Origin: CAYMZZ01 sp047600605
GTDB taxonomy: Bacteria > Bacteroidota > Bacteroidia > Chitinophagales > Chitinophagaceae
Assembly: GCA_047600605.1 (NCBI GenBank)
Contig: JASGKK010000001.1
Coordinates: forward strand, 2,170,001 to 2,234,000
DNA length: 64,000 nucleotides
Direction: 5' to 3'
Part shown: positions 52,633-61,257 of the stretch, in pieces
Position numbering within the stretch: position 1 is the first letter of the stretch
Layout: the number at the start of each line of letters is the position of its first letter
Translations under genes and position numbers: made by a program
The notes under the pieces: generated by a model
What the model was told of the DNA's origin: nothing
Database searches by the model: none
The model's input: only the letters and a program-made list of their open reading frames with translations

Positions 52633-53481
52633 TTACAGCAGCCGCAAAGTCGTGCCTTCTACATATAAAAATTGTTTACCGGCCGGCTCTATTGCCTGAT
52701 CAATACCAGCCAGGCTTTTCATTTCGCGGTTAAAATGTGACTGGTCGGTGTAGCCCAGTTCAAACGCAATAGAACGCCAGCTGCGTTGGGGGTGCAATTG
52801 TTTCTGACGCAAAGCATGCCGGCTGCGGGCAATCCGCAGATAGCCTTGCGGCGAAAGACCGGTACGCATTACAAATACCCGGCGAAACTGCCGCTCACTC
52901 AGATAATACTGGCGAGCCATCTGCGTCACGGCAGGCGATGTGCCTGCATCAATCGCTGCCAGTATTTCTTCCAGCCCATCTCTTTCGTAGCCCGTATTTT
53001 TCCGCCACTGCGCCAGTAAGAACTTTTCTGCGATTGGCTGTCGTTCCGATATACCGCTGGCAACTGCAACCTGCTGACCCATTATTTCCCATTCATTACC
53101 CAACGAAAGAGCTGCCGGAATAAAAGCATCGGAAAAATGAGTGGGTGGTATACCAAACAAACGATAAAAACCCAAGGGCCTGAATACGATCACAAACATC
53201 GACAGTACCCCCTGCATATCCAACCGGAGCAGAGAGCTGCGCACAGCTCCCCTGACATTGCACAGATAAGAAGGCGAAAGCATATCCTGTCCTGTTTCGC
53301 TAACACCCGCATGCGTCACCACCGGGGCAGGCCCTGTTGTCACAAACAGGCATTGCTCCAGTTTGGCCGGCAAGAGGCGGCTTACCCACTCACCTGCAGC
53401 CCCCATACGCACATTCAGATAACAGCGGATATAGGGCTGTAGCACGTTACAGGGATAACCAACATCATGCTGAGGCAACAT
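52633..53481 (-). CDS. AraC-family transcriptional regulator (DUF6597-like sensor)
   Basis: The start at 53481 (MLPQHDVGYPCNVLQPYIRCYLNVR) is chosen; the long frame from 53661 adds residues without pattern. The ~282-residue protein has an N-terminal domain of the DUF6597 type (LQPYIRCYL, SPSYLCNVRG, FVIVFRPLGFYRLFGIP). The C-terminal AraC HTH pair follows (MARQYYLSERQFRRVFVMRTGLSPQGYLRIARSRHAL...SWRSIAFELGYTDQSHFNREMKSLAGI). It is divergent from the PIG-L deacetylase gene with 114 bases between starts, so it may control that gene. Confidence 0.85.
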   Translation of the reverse strand: MLPQHDVGYPCNVLQPYIRCYLNVRMGAAGEWVSRLLPAKLEQCLFVTTGPAPVVTHAGVSETGQDMLSPSYLCNVRGAVRSSLLRLDMQGVLSMFVIVFRPLGFYRLFGIPPTHFSDAFIPAALSLGNEWEIMGQQVAVASGISERQPIAEKFLLAQWRKNTGYERDGLEEILAAIDAGTSPAVTQMARQYYLSERQFRRVFVMRTGLSPQGYLRIARSRHALRQKQLHPQRSWRSIAFELGYTDQSHFNREMKSLAGIDQAIEPAGKQFLYVEGTTLRLL

Positions 53482-53595
53482 AGTCAATTTTGTTAAAGAG
53501 GAAAATGCAGGGCAAAAATGTCCGATAAATACTACATGACTGCTCCTGCTGCCCACTAAATTTACAGCGGTTGAAAACGTTTCAAAAAAGAATAG

Positions 53596-54495
53596 ATGAA
53601 AAAAATTGCAAAAAAGATTCTGATACTCCTGTTGCTGGCAGTGATAGCCATTGCCGGACACCTGATCTATCTCAATAGTCTGGCTCCCAAAGAAAGTTAT
53701 CCTGCAGACAGCTACCTGCTACAGGAAGACAATAAACGGGCGCTTATCATCATGGCACATGACGATGATGCAGTAGGTAGCTCGGGCACCATGTCCATGC
53801 TTTGCGAAAACGGGTGGAGTATCCGTGAAATGTGTTTCTTTCAGCAAGGGGGATTGTATGCCCGCAAAGACAGTATCAAAAATCCGCAGCGCAGGATCGC
53901 GTTGCAGAAAGTCGCCCGCATACAGGGGCTGGCCGGTATTGATCCGATCGACTTCAACTTCCGCAACGACATGAATACAGAAGCTGCCTATATGCCTATG
54001 CCTTACAACATGTTTACCCAAAACTATAAAACCGATTCACTCACGCATATTATCGGCAGGTATATCCGGGAGCATAAACCATCTGTATTGTTCACCCTTG
54101 ACGATAAAATCGGCGGATACGGCAATCCTGATCATGTGCTGATGAGTCAGCTTGTGCTCAACTATTGCCGGCAGCATAAAAACGATTCCGGTTTTACCGT
54201 CAAAAAAATCTACCAGGCGGTATTCCCTCCTTCTCTTGCCGAAGGAGTATTGGGTAAAATGCCTGTATATAATGAAGCCAAAAAAATATATCAGTGTACA
54301 GGTATGCCACTACCCACAGTAGAGATCAGCATTTCATCTTATGCAAGTCAGAAGAAAACATGTATGCAGGCTTATACCACGGAGCAGAACTCTATTAAAA
54401 AGATCTGGCCATACTACAACTGGTATCCGTCCTGGATCTATTTCAGGATTTTCGATCGTGACTTTTTCCGTGTACTGGATGTAAGCACGCTATGA
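53596..54495 (+). CDS. PIG-L-family deacetylase, membrane-anchored
   Basis: A 299-residue protein with an N-terminal hydrophobic segment (~7-27, ILILLLLAVIAIAGHLIYL) as signal anchor. The PIG-L/LmbE zinc site is MAHDDDAVGSSGTM (H55, D57/D58; AHDDDA replaces the usual AHPDDE) with a distal GGYGNPDHVLMSQ (His). These enzymes deacetylate N-acetyl sugars such as GlcNAc conjugates using Zn2+. The extracytoplasmic location suggests action on envelope glycans or an imported sugar. It lies opposite an AraC regulator and ends one base before the WG-repeat gene stop on the other strand. Confidence 0.87.
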   Translation: MKKIAKKILILLLLAVIAIAGHLIYLNSLAPKESYPADSYLLQEDNKRALIIMAHDDDAVGSSGTMSMLCENGWSIREMCFFQQGGLYARKDSIKNPQRRIALQKVARIQGLAGIDPIDFNFRNDMNTEAAYMPMPYNMFTQNYKTDSLTHIIGRYIREHKPSVLFTLDDKIGGYGNPDHVLMSQLVLNYCRQHKNDSGFTVKKIYQAVFPPSLAEGVLGKMPVYNEAKKIYQCTGMPLPTVEISISSYASQKKTCMQAYTTEQNSIKKIWPYYNWYPSWIYFRIFDRDFFRVLDVSTL

Positions 54496-55884
54496 TCACT
54501 CCTTTGTATTGAAATACACAAACCCGGTACGGGCATTAAAATAACCATACTCCTTATAGTTAAGCGAGTAATTGCCGGTAACCAGAAAGAATCCATTACC
54601 ATAGGAACTGAACCGGATCGGTTGCAGCGGAAATACCACGGTGCCGTCCGTCTTAATCAATCCGCATTTATCATCCTTTGTTACTTCCAGTATGCCGGGC
54701 TCGTCGGTAAAGTAAATACTCTTGTATTCCAGGGGCAGGACTTCGCGGCCAGTCTTATCAATCAGCCCATACAGGTAGCTATAGCCATCCGTATGCACAA
54801 TGGCCGCTCCCTGTTTAAACTCAAACTCAAAATCGTATCCTTTCGGAAAAGCAAGGCTTCCCTGCTTGTTGTATGCGTACCACTTCTTGTCTTTGTGGCG
54901 GATAGCGACCATCCCATCTGAATAATGCATTTGAAAAAATGTACGCACATAAGCGCCCTGAGCAGCACGGCTGGTATCCTCAAAGCTTACCAGTTGTGCT
55001 ATACGCTGGCCTGTTACATCCAGCACATTGTGTACATTATTAATGTAGGTAATTATAGCCGTACCATCGCTGACGGGATTGGGTAGTATGCCCCGGAAGT
55101 GAAAAGCTATACGGCCATTGTCCATATCAAAATAAGCGGTTGAATCGGTTGTAGTACGGTAATTGGCATAGGGCTGCCATTCAGATACCCATAACTCTTT
55201 ATACCTGATGGGAAGAACAAGCTGTCCATAACGGTTGATAGCACCATAAAGGTTATTGAGCTTTACGCGTGTGCCATAAACGCCGGCATACAGATCATCT
55301 ACCTGATAACCGAGCAGGCCTTTGGCATCGCGCCCATACAGCCAGTATCGGCCATTCTGTTTCATACCTATCACACAGCCGCCGGGTTGCCAGAGTGCAT
55401 CGTCAAAATCTGCCGCCACTTTCATACCGGCATAACTATAAAGATGCGCCACTGTTTTTCTGCCACTTGCATTTTCTGTATACTTAAAGGCCAGGAATAC
55501 CCGATTGTTGTCAAAGCGGTGTACAGAAGCATACTCAAAGGGAACGATTATTTTCCCCGTGCTGTCTATTACCCCGGCGCCCGTTTCCTTGCGGCCTTCT
55601 GCCAATCCCTGTTTCATCGGTTGTCCCGACTTGAGGGTTGAATCATAAAATGCCCAGGTACCGTTTTCCCGAACATATCCTCCCCATACCCCGTTTATCA
55701 CAAAAGCATACCCTTCACTGAAAGGAGTAGCCCATTCAAATATATATTTCAACCGCTCTGTATTACTGGCATCCACATAGCCATATTTACCCTGCACGCG
55801 CGAAGGGTACAGGAGCGGCAATTGTGCTGCAAGCGGAATAGTAAATCCGAGAAACAACAATACAATACATACCTGCCTGAACAT
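54496..55884 (-). CDS. Secreted WG-repeat protein
   Basis: A 462-residue exported protein (signal ends IPLAAQ). It is composed of repeated beta-hairpin units of the WG type: GKYGYVDASNTERLKYIFEWATPFSEGYAFV, GVIDSTGKIIVPFEYASVHRFDNNRVFLA, GAINRYGQLVLPIRYKELW, GLIDKTGREVLPLEYKSIYF and GLIKTDGTVVFPLQPIRF. WG-repeat proteins are common in Bacteroidota and lack an assigned function; they probably bind a ligand or protein on the surface or in the periplasm. It overlaps no neighbour, and its stop touches the convergent deacetylase gene. Confidence 0.88.
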   Translation of the reverse strand: MFRQVCIVLLFLGFTIPLAAQLPLLYPSRVQGKYGYVDASNTERLKYIFEWATPFSEGYAFVINGVWGGYVRENGTWAFYDSTLKSGQPMKQGLAEGRKETGAGVIDSTGKIIVPFEYASVHRFDNNRVFLAFKYTENASGRKTVAHLYSYAGMKVAADFDDALWQPGGCVIGMKQNGRYWLYGRDAKGLLGYQVDDLYAGVYGTRVKLNNLYGAINRYGQLVLPIRYKELWVSEWQPYANYRTTTDSTAYFDMDNGRIAFHFRGILPNPVSDGTAIITYINNVHNVLDVTGQRIAQLVSFEDTSRAAQGAYVRTFFQMHYSDGMVAIRHKDKKWYAYNKQGSLAFPKGYDFEFEFKQGAAIVHTDGYSYLYGLIDKTGREVLPLEYKSIYFTDEPGILEVTKDDKCGLIKTDGTVVFPLQPIRFSSYGNGFFLVTGNYSLNYKEYGYFNARTGFVYFNTKE

Positions 55885-55961
55885 AGACCTGTTTTGCCTG
55901 CCAAATTAAAAAGTGGTGAGCGCCTGCAGTATACCTTAAGCAGGGTATTTTGGAAAGTAGT

Positions 55962-56107
55962 AAGTGAGGTAAAGGGTAGAAGGGGGAAGGTAAAAGGGCC
56001 TCTTCAAATTTTCAAATCATCAAATCTTCAAATCATCAAATCATCAGCACATTGGCATATTAGCACATTAGCACACTGCCCGCACATCTTCAAACCTTCA
56101 GCACACT
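55962..56107. repeat. Composite intergenic repeat: family A words then tandem CAAATCATCAAATC / AGCACATT words (family C)
   Basis: 55962-55998 holds gaggtaaagggtagaagg-type words (family A). 56001-56107 holds tandem tcaaatcatc/tcttcaaatc units and then repeated catattagcacattagcac words, ending near the stop of the TPR gene. The pattern is not coding. Confidence 0.7.
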
Positions 56108-56113
56108 AACTCT

Positions 56114-56857
56114 TTATTTCCTAAGCCTGGCCAGTTCATCTTTCGCCTTACTGATCCATGCGCGGTTACGGCTTTTTTCGCGACCCGACAAATGGGTGAC
56201 TTCGCCGAGCATTTCTGTAAATATTGTTCGCGCTTCATCGGCACGTCCCTGGCGGATGAGAAATGACCCATACTCACTGCGGGGTTCATAGTTAGCAAAA
56301 CGGCCATTCATCTGGCGAAACTCTTTTTCTGCTTCTTCCGTACGGCCGGTCTTTTCAAGGGCGAGAGTATACTTAATATGTGCCGCCGAACGGGCAAACT
56401 GCGGAGATTTATAAACCTTACGTGCCAGCGGAATCAACTCTTCATACCGGCCTACAGCGGCATAAGCCAGCACCATCTGCTGAAGCAGGTGTTCGTTTTC
56501 CTGAAATACACCGGTATAGCTGCTTTCATACAGTTCGATGGCTCGTTGGGTATCACCCCGCTGCAATAATGCATCGGCCAGCGCGATCCTGTTTTGAAAG
56601 GTATCAGAAAAACGGAGCTGCTCTTCCAGTTTGCGTACAGAAAGTCCCGGCACCACAGCCGATGCCACACCTGAGCGGAGTTCATTCACGTTGCGGCGGG
56701 TCAGTATTTCCGAATACAAATAGACCAGGCAACCAATAAGTGGAAGAAAAATGATAATCCAAAGCCATTTGTTATCATTTCCCTTACGCATACAGTGCCA
56801 TACACAGATAAGCTGGATGATCAGTATGACATAATAATACTCAGACAGCAGATGCAT
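56114..56857 (-). CDS. Membrane-anchored TPR protein
   Basis: The start at 56857 (MHLLSEYYYVILIIQLICVWHCM) is preferred over the frame from 56920. The N-terminus holds two hydrophobic segments (YYVILIIQLICVWHC; WLWIIIFLPLIGCLVYLYSEIL), of the phospholipase-D-nuclease N-terminal type, with the soluble part outside them. About 180 residues of TPR-like helix pairs follow (FQNRIALADALLQRGDTQRAIELYESSY, LLQQMVLAYAAVGRYEELIPLA, YTLALEKTGRTEEAEKEFRQMN, YGSFLIRQGRADEARTIFTEML). It is likely a membrane-linked protein-interaction scaffold. The partner is not indicated. Confidence 0.8.
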   Translation of the reverse strand: MHLLSEYYYVILIIQLICVWHCMRKGNDNKWLWIIIFLPLIGCLVYLYSEILTRRNVNELRSGVASAVVPGLSVRKLEEQLRFSDTFQNRIALADALLQRGDTQRAIELYESSYTGVFQENEHLLQQMVLAYAAVGRYEELIPLARKVYKSPQFARSAAHIKYTLALEKTGRTEEAEKEFRQMNGRFANYEPRSEYGSFLIRQGRADEARTIFTEMLGEVTHLSGREKSRNRAWISKAKDELARLRK

Positions 56858-57253
56858 GTACTTGATGGTGGTTAGCTTCAAAAATAACCAGTTTTTGTAA
56901 AATCTTTCTGCCCTGTTCACTCTCCGGATTCTTCTACAGATCGAGGGTTATTTAAGTCAAAACAAAGCCGCTTTTCTTTCAACTCCCTCCTGTACCAGGC
57001 AAAAACAGGACTAATGGTTTACACCTATTTAATTGATTAAAAGATAGTTATGAAAAAAATTTGACTTTTATCAATTGGGATCAAGGATATCCTTTTCTAT
57101 TTTGCACTTCAAATATCCTTTACAGAAAAACCAGAGTAGCATGCACCAGAATTATTCCGGCTCCCGGCATATATCCCCGCCGGTACGCCTCATTAGCCTC
57201 CAGTATACCACTTTATTTTCCCCTGATATTTAAGTAAAAAACCACCAGTATCT
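56858..57253 (+). other. Intergenic region with only a weak promoter-like signal
   Basis: About 395 bases between divergent genes. It contains ttg at 57075-57077 and tattttg at 57098-57104, a near match to the -33/-7 pair with about 20 bases between, upstream of the T9SS gene. I see nothing else of note. Confidence 0.35.
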
Positions 57254-59824
57254 ATGAACCAGTTAGTCCGTTTTGGGCTCGCGGCTTTATGCCTGTGGGC
57301 CGTCGTGACCCATGTACAGGCACAAACCATTCCGACCGATATCACGAATCTCCAACTATGGCTCGATGCTTCCGACCCCAATGGAAATGGCAGTTCTCCT
57401 TCCAATGGAGCTGTGCTCAGCAGTTGGAAAGATAAATCGGGGAATAACCGTCATACATCATTGCTCAATGCCGGGTCGGGTTATACCTCACCCTCTTACT
57501 ATGGCAACCAGATCAATGGCAAAGCTATTATCCGCTTTACGCGCACATCGGGCGTAATCGGCTCCGGTTATTCAGCACCACTTGACATCAGGGCTATGAC
57601 CAGTCCTGAAATCACCATCTTCACTGTATACAAACAGGGAACCCGTTCAGGAGACCAGGCCGTATGGGGATGTGATAATGGAGGCTGGGATCGTTTCTTC
57701 TTCAGCAGTCGTGCTACAGACTTTGATATGGGCTCCGTATCATTTGGCAACGTCAGCCCCTTTACGGTTAATGTAACCGGAGCCGGTCAGCTGGGTCAGT
57801 TGAAATGTCTTACCGCCGTATACAGCAAGGCTGGCGGTACTGATGGATCAGCTATCTACTTCAATGGGCAGTTGGTGACCAAATTTACCGACCAGACCAC
57901 TATGGGCACCGATGCTTTGAACGCTATCCGCATTGGCCTGGATGGTGATGATAATTTTTTCAACGGCGATATGGCCGAAATGATCGTTTACAATCGTAAG
58001 CTCACCCTCTGCGAGATTACACAGGTCAACCGGTATCTCAACCAGAAATATGGAGTGACCTATTCGGCCGTGAGCATCACTGCTGGCGGAGCTACCACAT
58101 TTCTCGATGGCCGTTCTGTAACCCTGAGCAGCAGCAATACAGGTACAGCCTTTCAGTGGCTTCGCGATGGCGTGGCTATCAGTGGCGCCACCACCAACAG
58201 TTATGTGGCTACCACCAGCGGCGATTACAAACTGGTAGTGACCAATGGCTGTAATGACACCTCTGCCGCCATTGCTGTAACGGCTACCATACCTGCGCCT
58301 CCTGCCACTGCCCTGCACTTTGATGGGGTAAATGATTATATAGATGCAGGTTCTTCCATCACCGCACAGAGCATCAAAACACTTGAGTGCTGGGTCAGGT
58401 TCAACAGCCTCAGCGGTACGCAGGAGATCGTAAACAAATCGCGCACCAGCAATGGTATCGAACTGCTTATCTACAATAATAATCTGGCTTTCTTTTGTAT
58501 GAATACCGGCACCAATGTGAGCCATATCGATTATCCCGTCAGCAATCTGCAAACGGGCCGATGGTACCACCTGGCAGCCACCTGGAACGGTTCAGACCGT
58601 ACTACCATGCGGCTTTATGTAAATGGTGTATCGGTAGGTACGCGCATAGACGTGGGCAATGTAGGTCCCGTAGGAGTATCTGACCCGGGTGCCGGCAGCA
58701 AACTGATGGTTGGCAACTGGAATGACGATAACCGTTATTTCTCCGGCCTCATCGATGAAGTGCGTGTATGGGACCGTTTACGCTCTGAGACCGAACTACG
58801 TGCCAATGCATATGACACGCTGCCTCGCAATACAACTGGCCTGCTGGCCTACCTCCGCATGGATCAGGGTGTTGCCGGCGCCAGCAACACCGCTGTAACA
58901 CGGGTAAAGGATTACAGCAACAGCAACCTTACGGCCAACCTGATGAATTTTGCCCTCACCGGTACCTCATCCAACTTTGTGGAAAGCTATGCCCTGGTCG
59001 CACCTATGCCCATAGCAGCCAGCCATATTAATCCTTCCGGCTTCACCGCCAACTGGACAGCCCCTGCTGTTGGCATCGTGGATAATTACCAGCTCGATGT
59101 ATCTACCTCACCCGCTTTCAGCAGTTTTGTGGCAGGTTATAACTCACTCAATGTGGGAACCGCCACCAATTATGCGGTTACCGGTCTTACTACAGGCACT
59201 ACTTATTATTATCGCGTACGTGCCAATAAGACAACACTGGCCAATCAGGGTGCCAACTCCTATGCCTCTGTGAGCGCCGTGCCCAGCACCACCTTACCCG
59301 CACAATGGGGTGCATTTACTGCTATTGCTGCAGGCACGGGAGTGAACCTGAACTGGATTACACAGACGGAGATCAATAGCGATTACTTCACCGTACAGCG
59401 TAGTACAGATGGTGTCCAGTACACGGATCTGAGCCGTCATACAGCAGCCGGTCAGTCAGTAGAAAAAAAGGAATATGACTTTACAGACAATCAGCCTGCC
59501 GCCGGTACTAATTATTACCGTATTCGCCTTACAGATAAGGATGGCAGCCAGAGCTATTCACCCATACGGTCTGTCAATTTCCACAATACCACAGGGACAA
59601 CTGTACGCCTGTATCCTTCGCCTGCCAGCGAATACCTGTACATAGAAATACAGGATGCAGTATTGCACAACACTATTTGCACCATCTATAACCTGCAGGG
59701 ACAGGTAATGACACAGTTTAAAGTAACAAAAGGAACCGAAAAGAAAAATATCAGTTCACTGCTGCCGGGATATTATGTATTGCGGTTTGCAAATGGTAGT
59801 AGCAGTAAGATCGAGAAGCGGTAG
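57254..59824 (+). CDS. Large secreted protein with two LamG-like domains, Ig-like and FN3 domains and T9SS sorting domain
   Basis: This 856-residue exported protein (signal ends THVQAQ) has a first LamG/ConA-like domain (~28-270, LQLWLDASDPNGNG, WGCDNGGWDRFFFSS, GDMAEMIVYNRKLT). An Ig-like domain follows (~272-350, AFQWLRDGVAISGATTNSYV). Next is a second LamG domain (~352-575, LHFDGVNDYIDAGSS, KTLECWVRFNSLSG, FSGLIDEVRVWDRLRSETEL) and an FN3-like domain (~590-680, ASHINPSGFTANWTAP). The pre-sorting module is GVNLNWITQTEINSDYFTVQRSTDG...NYYRIRLTDKDGSQSYSPI. A type A sorting domain ends it (VRLYPSPASEYLYIEI...YNLQGQVMTQF...GYYVLRFANGSSSKIEKR). LamG domains suggest carbohydrate or matrix binding at the cell surface; no catalytic motif is visible. 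Confidence 0.9.
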   Translation: MNQLVRFGLAALCLWAVVTHVQAQTIPTDITNLQLWLDASDPNGNGSSPSNGAVLSSWKDKSGNNRHTSLLNAGSGYTSPSYYGNQINGKAIIRFTRTSGVIGSGYSAPLDIRAMTSPEITIFTVYKQGTRSGDQAVWGCDNGGWDRFFFSSRATDFDMGSVSFGNVSPFTVNVTGAGQLGQLKCLTAVYSKAGGTDGSAIYFNGQLVTKFTDQTTMGTDALNAIRIGLDGDDNFFNGDMAEMIVYNRKLTLCEITQVNRYLNQKYGVTYSAVSITAGGATTFLDGRSVTLSSSNTGTAFQWLRDGVAISGATTNSYVATTSGDYKLVVTNGCNDTSAAIAVTATIPAPPATALHFDGVNDYIDAGSSITAQSIKTLECWVRFNSLSGTQEIVNKSRTSNGIELLIYNNNLAFFCMNTGTNVSHIDYPVSNLQTGRWYHLAATWNGSDRTTMRLYVNGVSVGTRIDVGNVGPVGVSDPGAGSKLMVGNWNDDNRYFSGLIDEVRVWDRLRSETELRANAYDTLPRNTTGLLAYLRMDQGVAGASNTAVTRVKDYSNSNLTANLMNFALTGTSSNFVESYALVAPMPIAASHINPSGFTANWTAPAVGIVDNYQLDVSTSPAFSSFVAGYNSLNVGTATNYAVTGLTTGTTYYYRVRANKTTLANQGANSYASVSAVPSTTLPAQWGAFTAIAAGTGVNLNWITQTEINSDYFTVQRSTDGVQYTDLSRHTAAGQSVEKKEYDFTDNQPAAGTNYYRIRLTDKDGSQSYSPIRSVNFHNTTGTTVRLYPSPASEYLYIEIQDAVLHNTICTIYNLQGQVMTQFKVTKGTEKKNISSLLPGYYVLRFANGSSSKIEKR

Positions 59825-59834
59825 GAAAAAGTTA

Positions 59835-59956
59835 TAAGTAATAAGTTTTAAGTTCTAAGTTTAATAGTTCTATTTATATTTTTCAGCACCTGTTTTATCA
59901 GGTGATGAAAGGCATAAAGTGAAAGAAAAAACTTAGAACTTAAAACTTATTACTTA
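59835..59956. repeat. Family B 28-bp perfect inverted repeat between convergent genes
   Basis: Left arm 59835-59862 and right arm 59929-59956 are exact inverted copies built on AAGTAATAAGTTTTAAG. A small cacctg/caggtg hairpin lies between them. The stop codon of the leftward sialidase gene begins at the right arm edge and the T9SS gene stops just before the left arm, so the element spans the space between the two ends. Confidence 0.75.
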
Positions 59957-61030
59957 CTACTTTATCGCCAGTTTCCACACCCTGATCTTTTCCCGCTTCC
60001 ACGTATAGGAAATTACCAGTTGCCCGGGAGCCGTTTCAATAATGGCCGGATAAGAATATTCGCCGGGCTCTGTCTCGAGTGTCAGCAACGGATGCCAGTT
60101 GCGGCCATCCGTTGATGTTGCCACCGCCAGTGGAGATCTGGGTCCGCCCCATTTGCCCGGATATCGTTCTGTGGGATTATATACCAGTACCTGCATACCG
60201 TTGCTCATGGTCACCGCATCAGTACCCGAGTTGGGATTGGGCACAGATAAGGTATCAGGCTCCTGCCATTGTTTGCCGCCATCGGCCGACCAGACAGATA
60301 CCACCCGGTTTTCCATACTGCGACAAACCAGTTGCAATGAATCCCCTCCATACAAAAGCAGGCTGGGTTGAATAATGTGATAACGCAGACCATCATTCAG
60401 CGGTGCGGTTTTGGTCCAGGTACGTCCCTGATCTTTGGTGATCTCCAGGTGTATCTGCCAGCGGCCATCTTCCCTGTTTTCGGTACTGGAGGGACAAATA
60501 AGCCGGCCGTCTTTCAACAATACCGGTTTATTTTTAACAGGTCCCAGTATGCCATCGGGCAGTTTTTCGGCGACCGACCAGGTACGTCCCTGATCGTAAG
60601 AGCGTTTCAGTTCCCCCCACCATGCTACAGGATCGGCTCCTACCTTATAAAAAAGTAAAAGCGGGCCGCCGGGGTATTGATATAATACAGGATTCCAGCA
60701 CGGATAGCGGGTACCATTTTTCTGAATACCATTTGCCACCGATACCGGGGGCAGCCACTGACCGTTGACTTCGCGGCTAAACCATATTTCCACATCCGGA
60801 TTCTTTTCTTCGGTACCACCAAACCAGGCAGCCACGAGCCCCTCTTTCGTTTGTGCCAGCGTTGAGGCATGACAGCTTTTGAAAGGAGCCCTATCGTAAA
60901 TAAACTGCGATTGAGTGCTGAACTGCTGTGCAGATCCCGTGGCAACAGCTGCCAGGCTCAGACAGATGGCAGATAACAGTTGGTAAAATCCTGTGCGGGT
61001 TCTTTCTTTTGACGTATGGCAACCTGACAT
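59957..61030 (-). CDS. Sialidase-fold (BNR-repeat) secreted protein
   Basis: A 357-residue exported protein. It has an N-terminal signal region (ending TGSAQ) and a six-bladed BNR propeller with Asp-box units SYDQGRTWS, TKDQGRTWT, SADGGKQWQ and STDGRNWH. Other family pieces are FWGGTEE-like AAWFGGTEEKNPDVEIWFS and HIIQPSLLLYGG. The catalytic Arg triad and Tyr of true sialidases cannot be placed with certainty, so it may be a sialidase or another propeller-fold glycosidase or lyase. It is a single gene, convergent with the LamG/T9SS gene. Confidence 0.8.
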   Translation of the reverse strand: MSGCHTSKERTRTGFYQLLSAICLSLAAVATGSAQQFSTQSQFIYDRAPFKSCHASTLAQTKEGLVAAWFGGTEEKNPDVEIWFSREVNGQWLPPVSVANGIQKNGTRYPCWNPVLYQYPGGPLLLFYKVGADPVAWWGELKRSYDQGRTWSVAEKLPDGILGPVKNKPVLLKDGRLICPSSTENREDGRWQIHLEITKDQGRTWTKTAPLNDGLRYHIIQPSLLLYGGDSLQLVCRSMENRVVSVWSADGGKQWQEPDTLSVPNPNSGTDAVTMSNGMQVLVYNPTERYPGKWGGPRSPLAVATSTDGRNWHPLLTLETEPGEYSYPAIIETAPGQLVISYTWKREKIRVWKLAIK

Positions 61031-61257
61031 ACTGAATCGGGTTTAATCAAAAAAATAATTTGTTGCGTTTCCGCAAGATAGATGGATTCGTACGAACATT
61101 ATTCTATTTAATTGGCAGATAGTATGCTGATCTTATCCTGTTTTGTGGTGAAAAAACAAAAAATCGTGTGTAAAACAACTTCCTTTTTCTGTAAAAAACA
61201 CTTCATGGGTTGCTGACCTATGCCGACCTTTGTGCCTGTTGTTGAAATAAGTCAGGC

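Noticed and set aside
57848..58570. 240-residue leftward ORF
   Set aside because: Antisense to the LamG/T9SS protein; it has no recognised domain and follows the coding frame of the sense gene.
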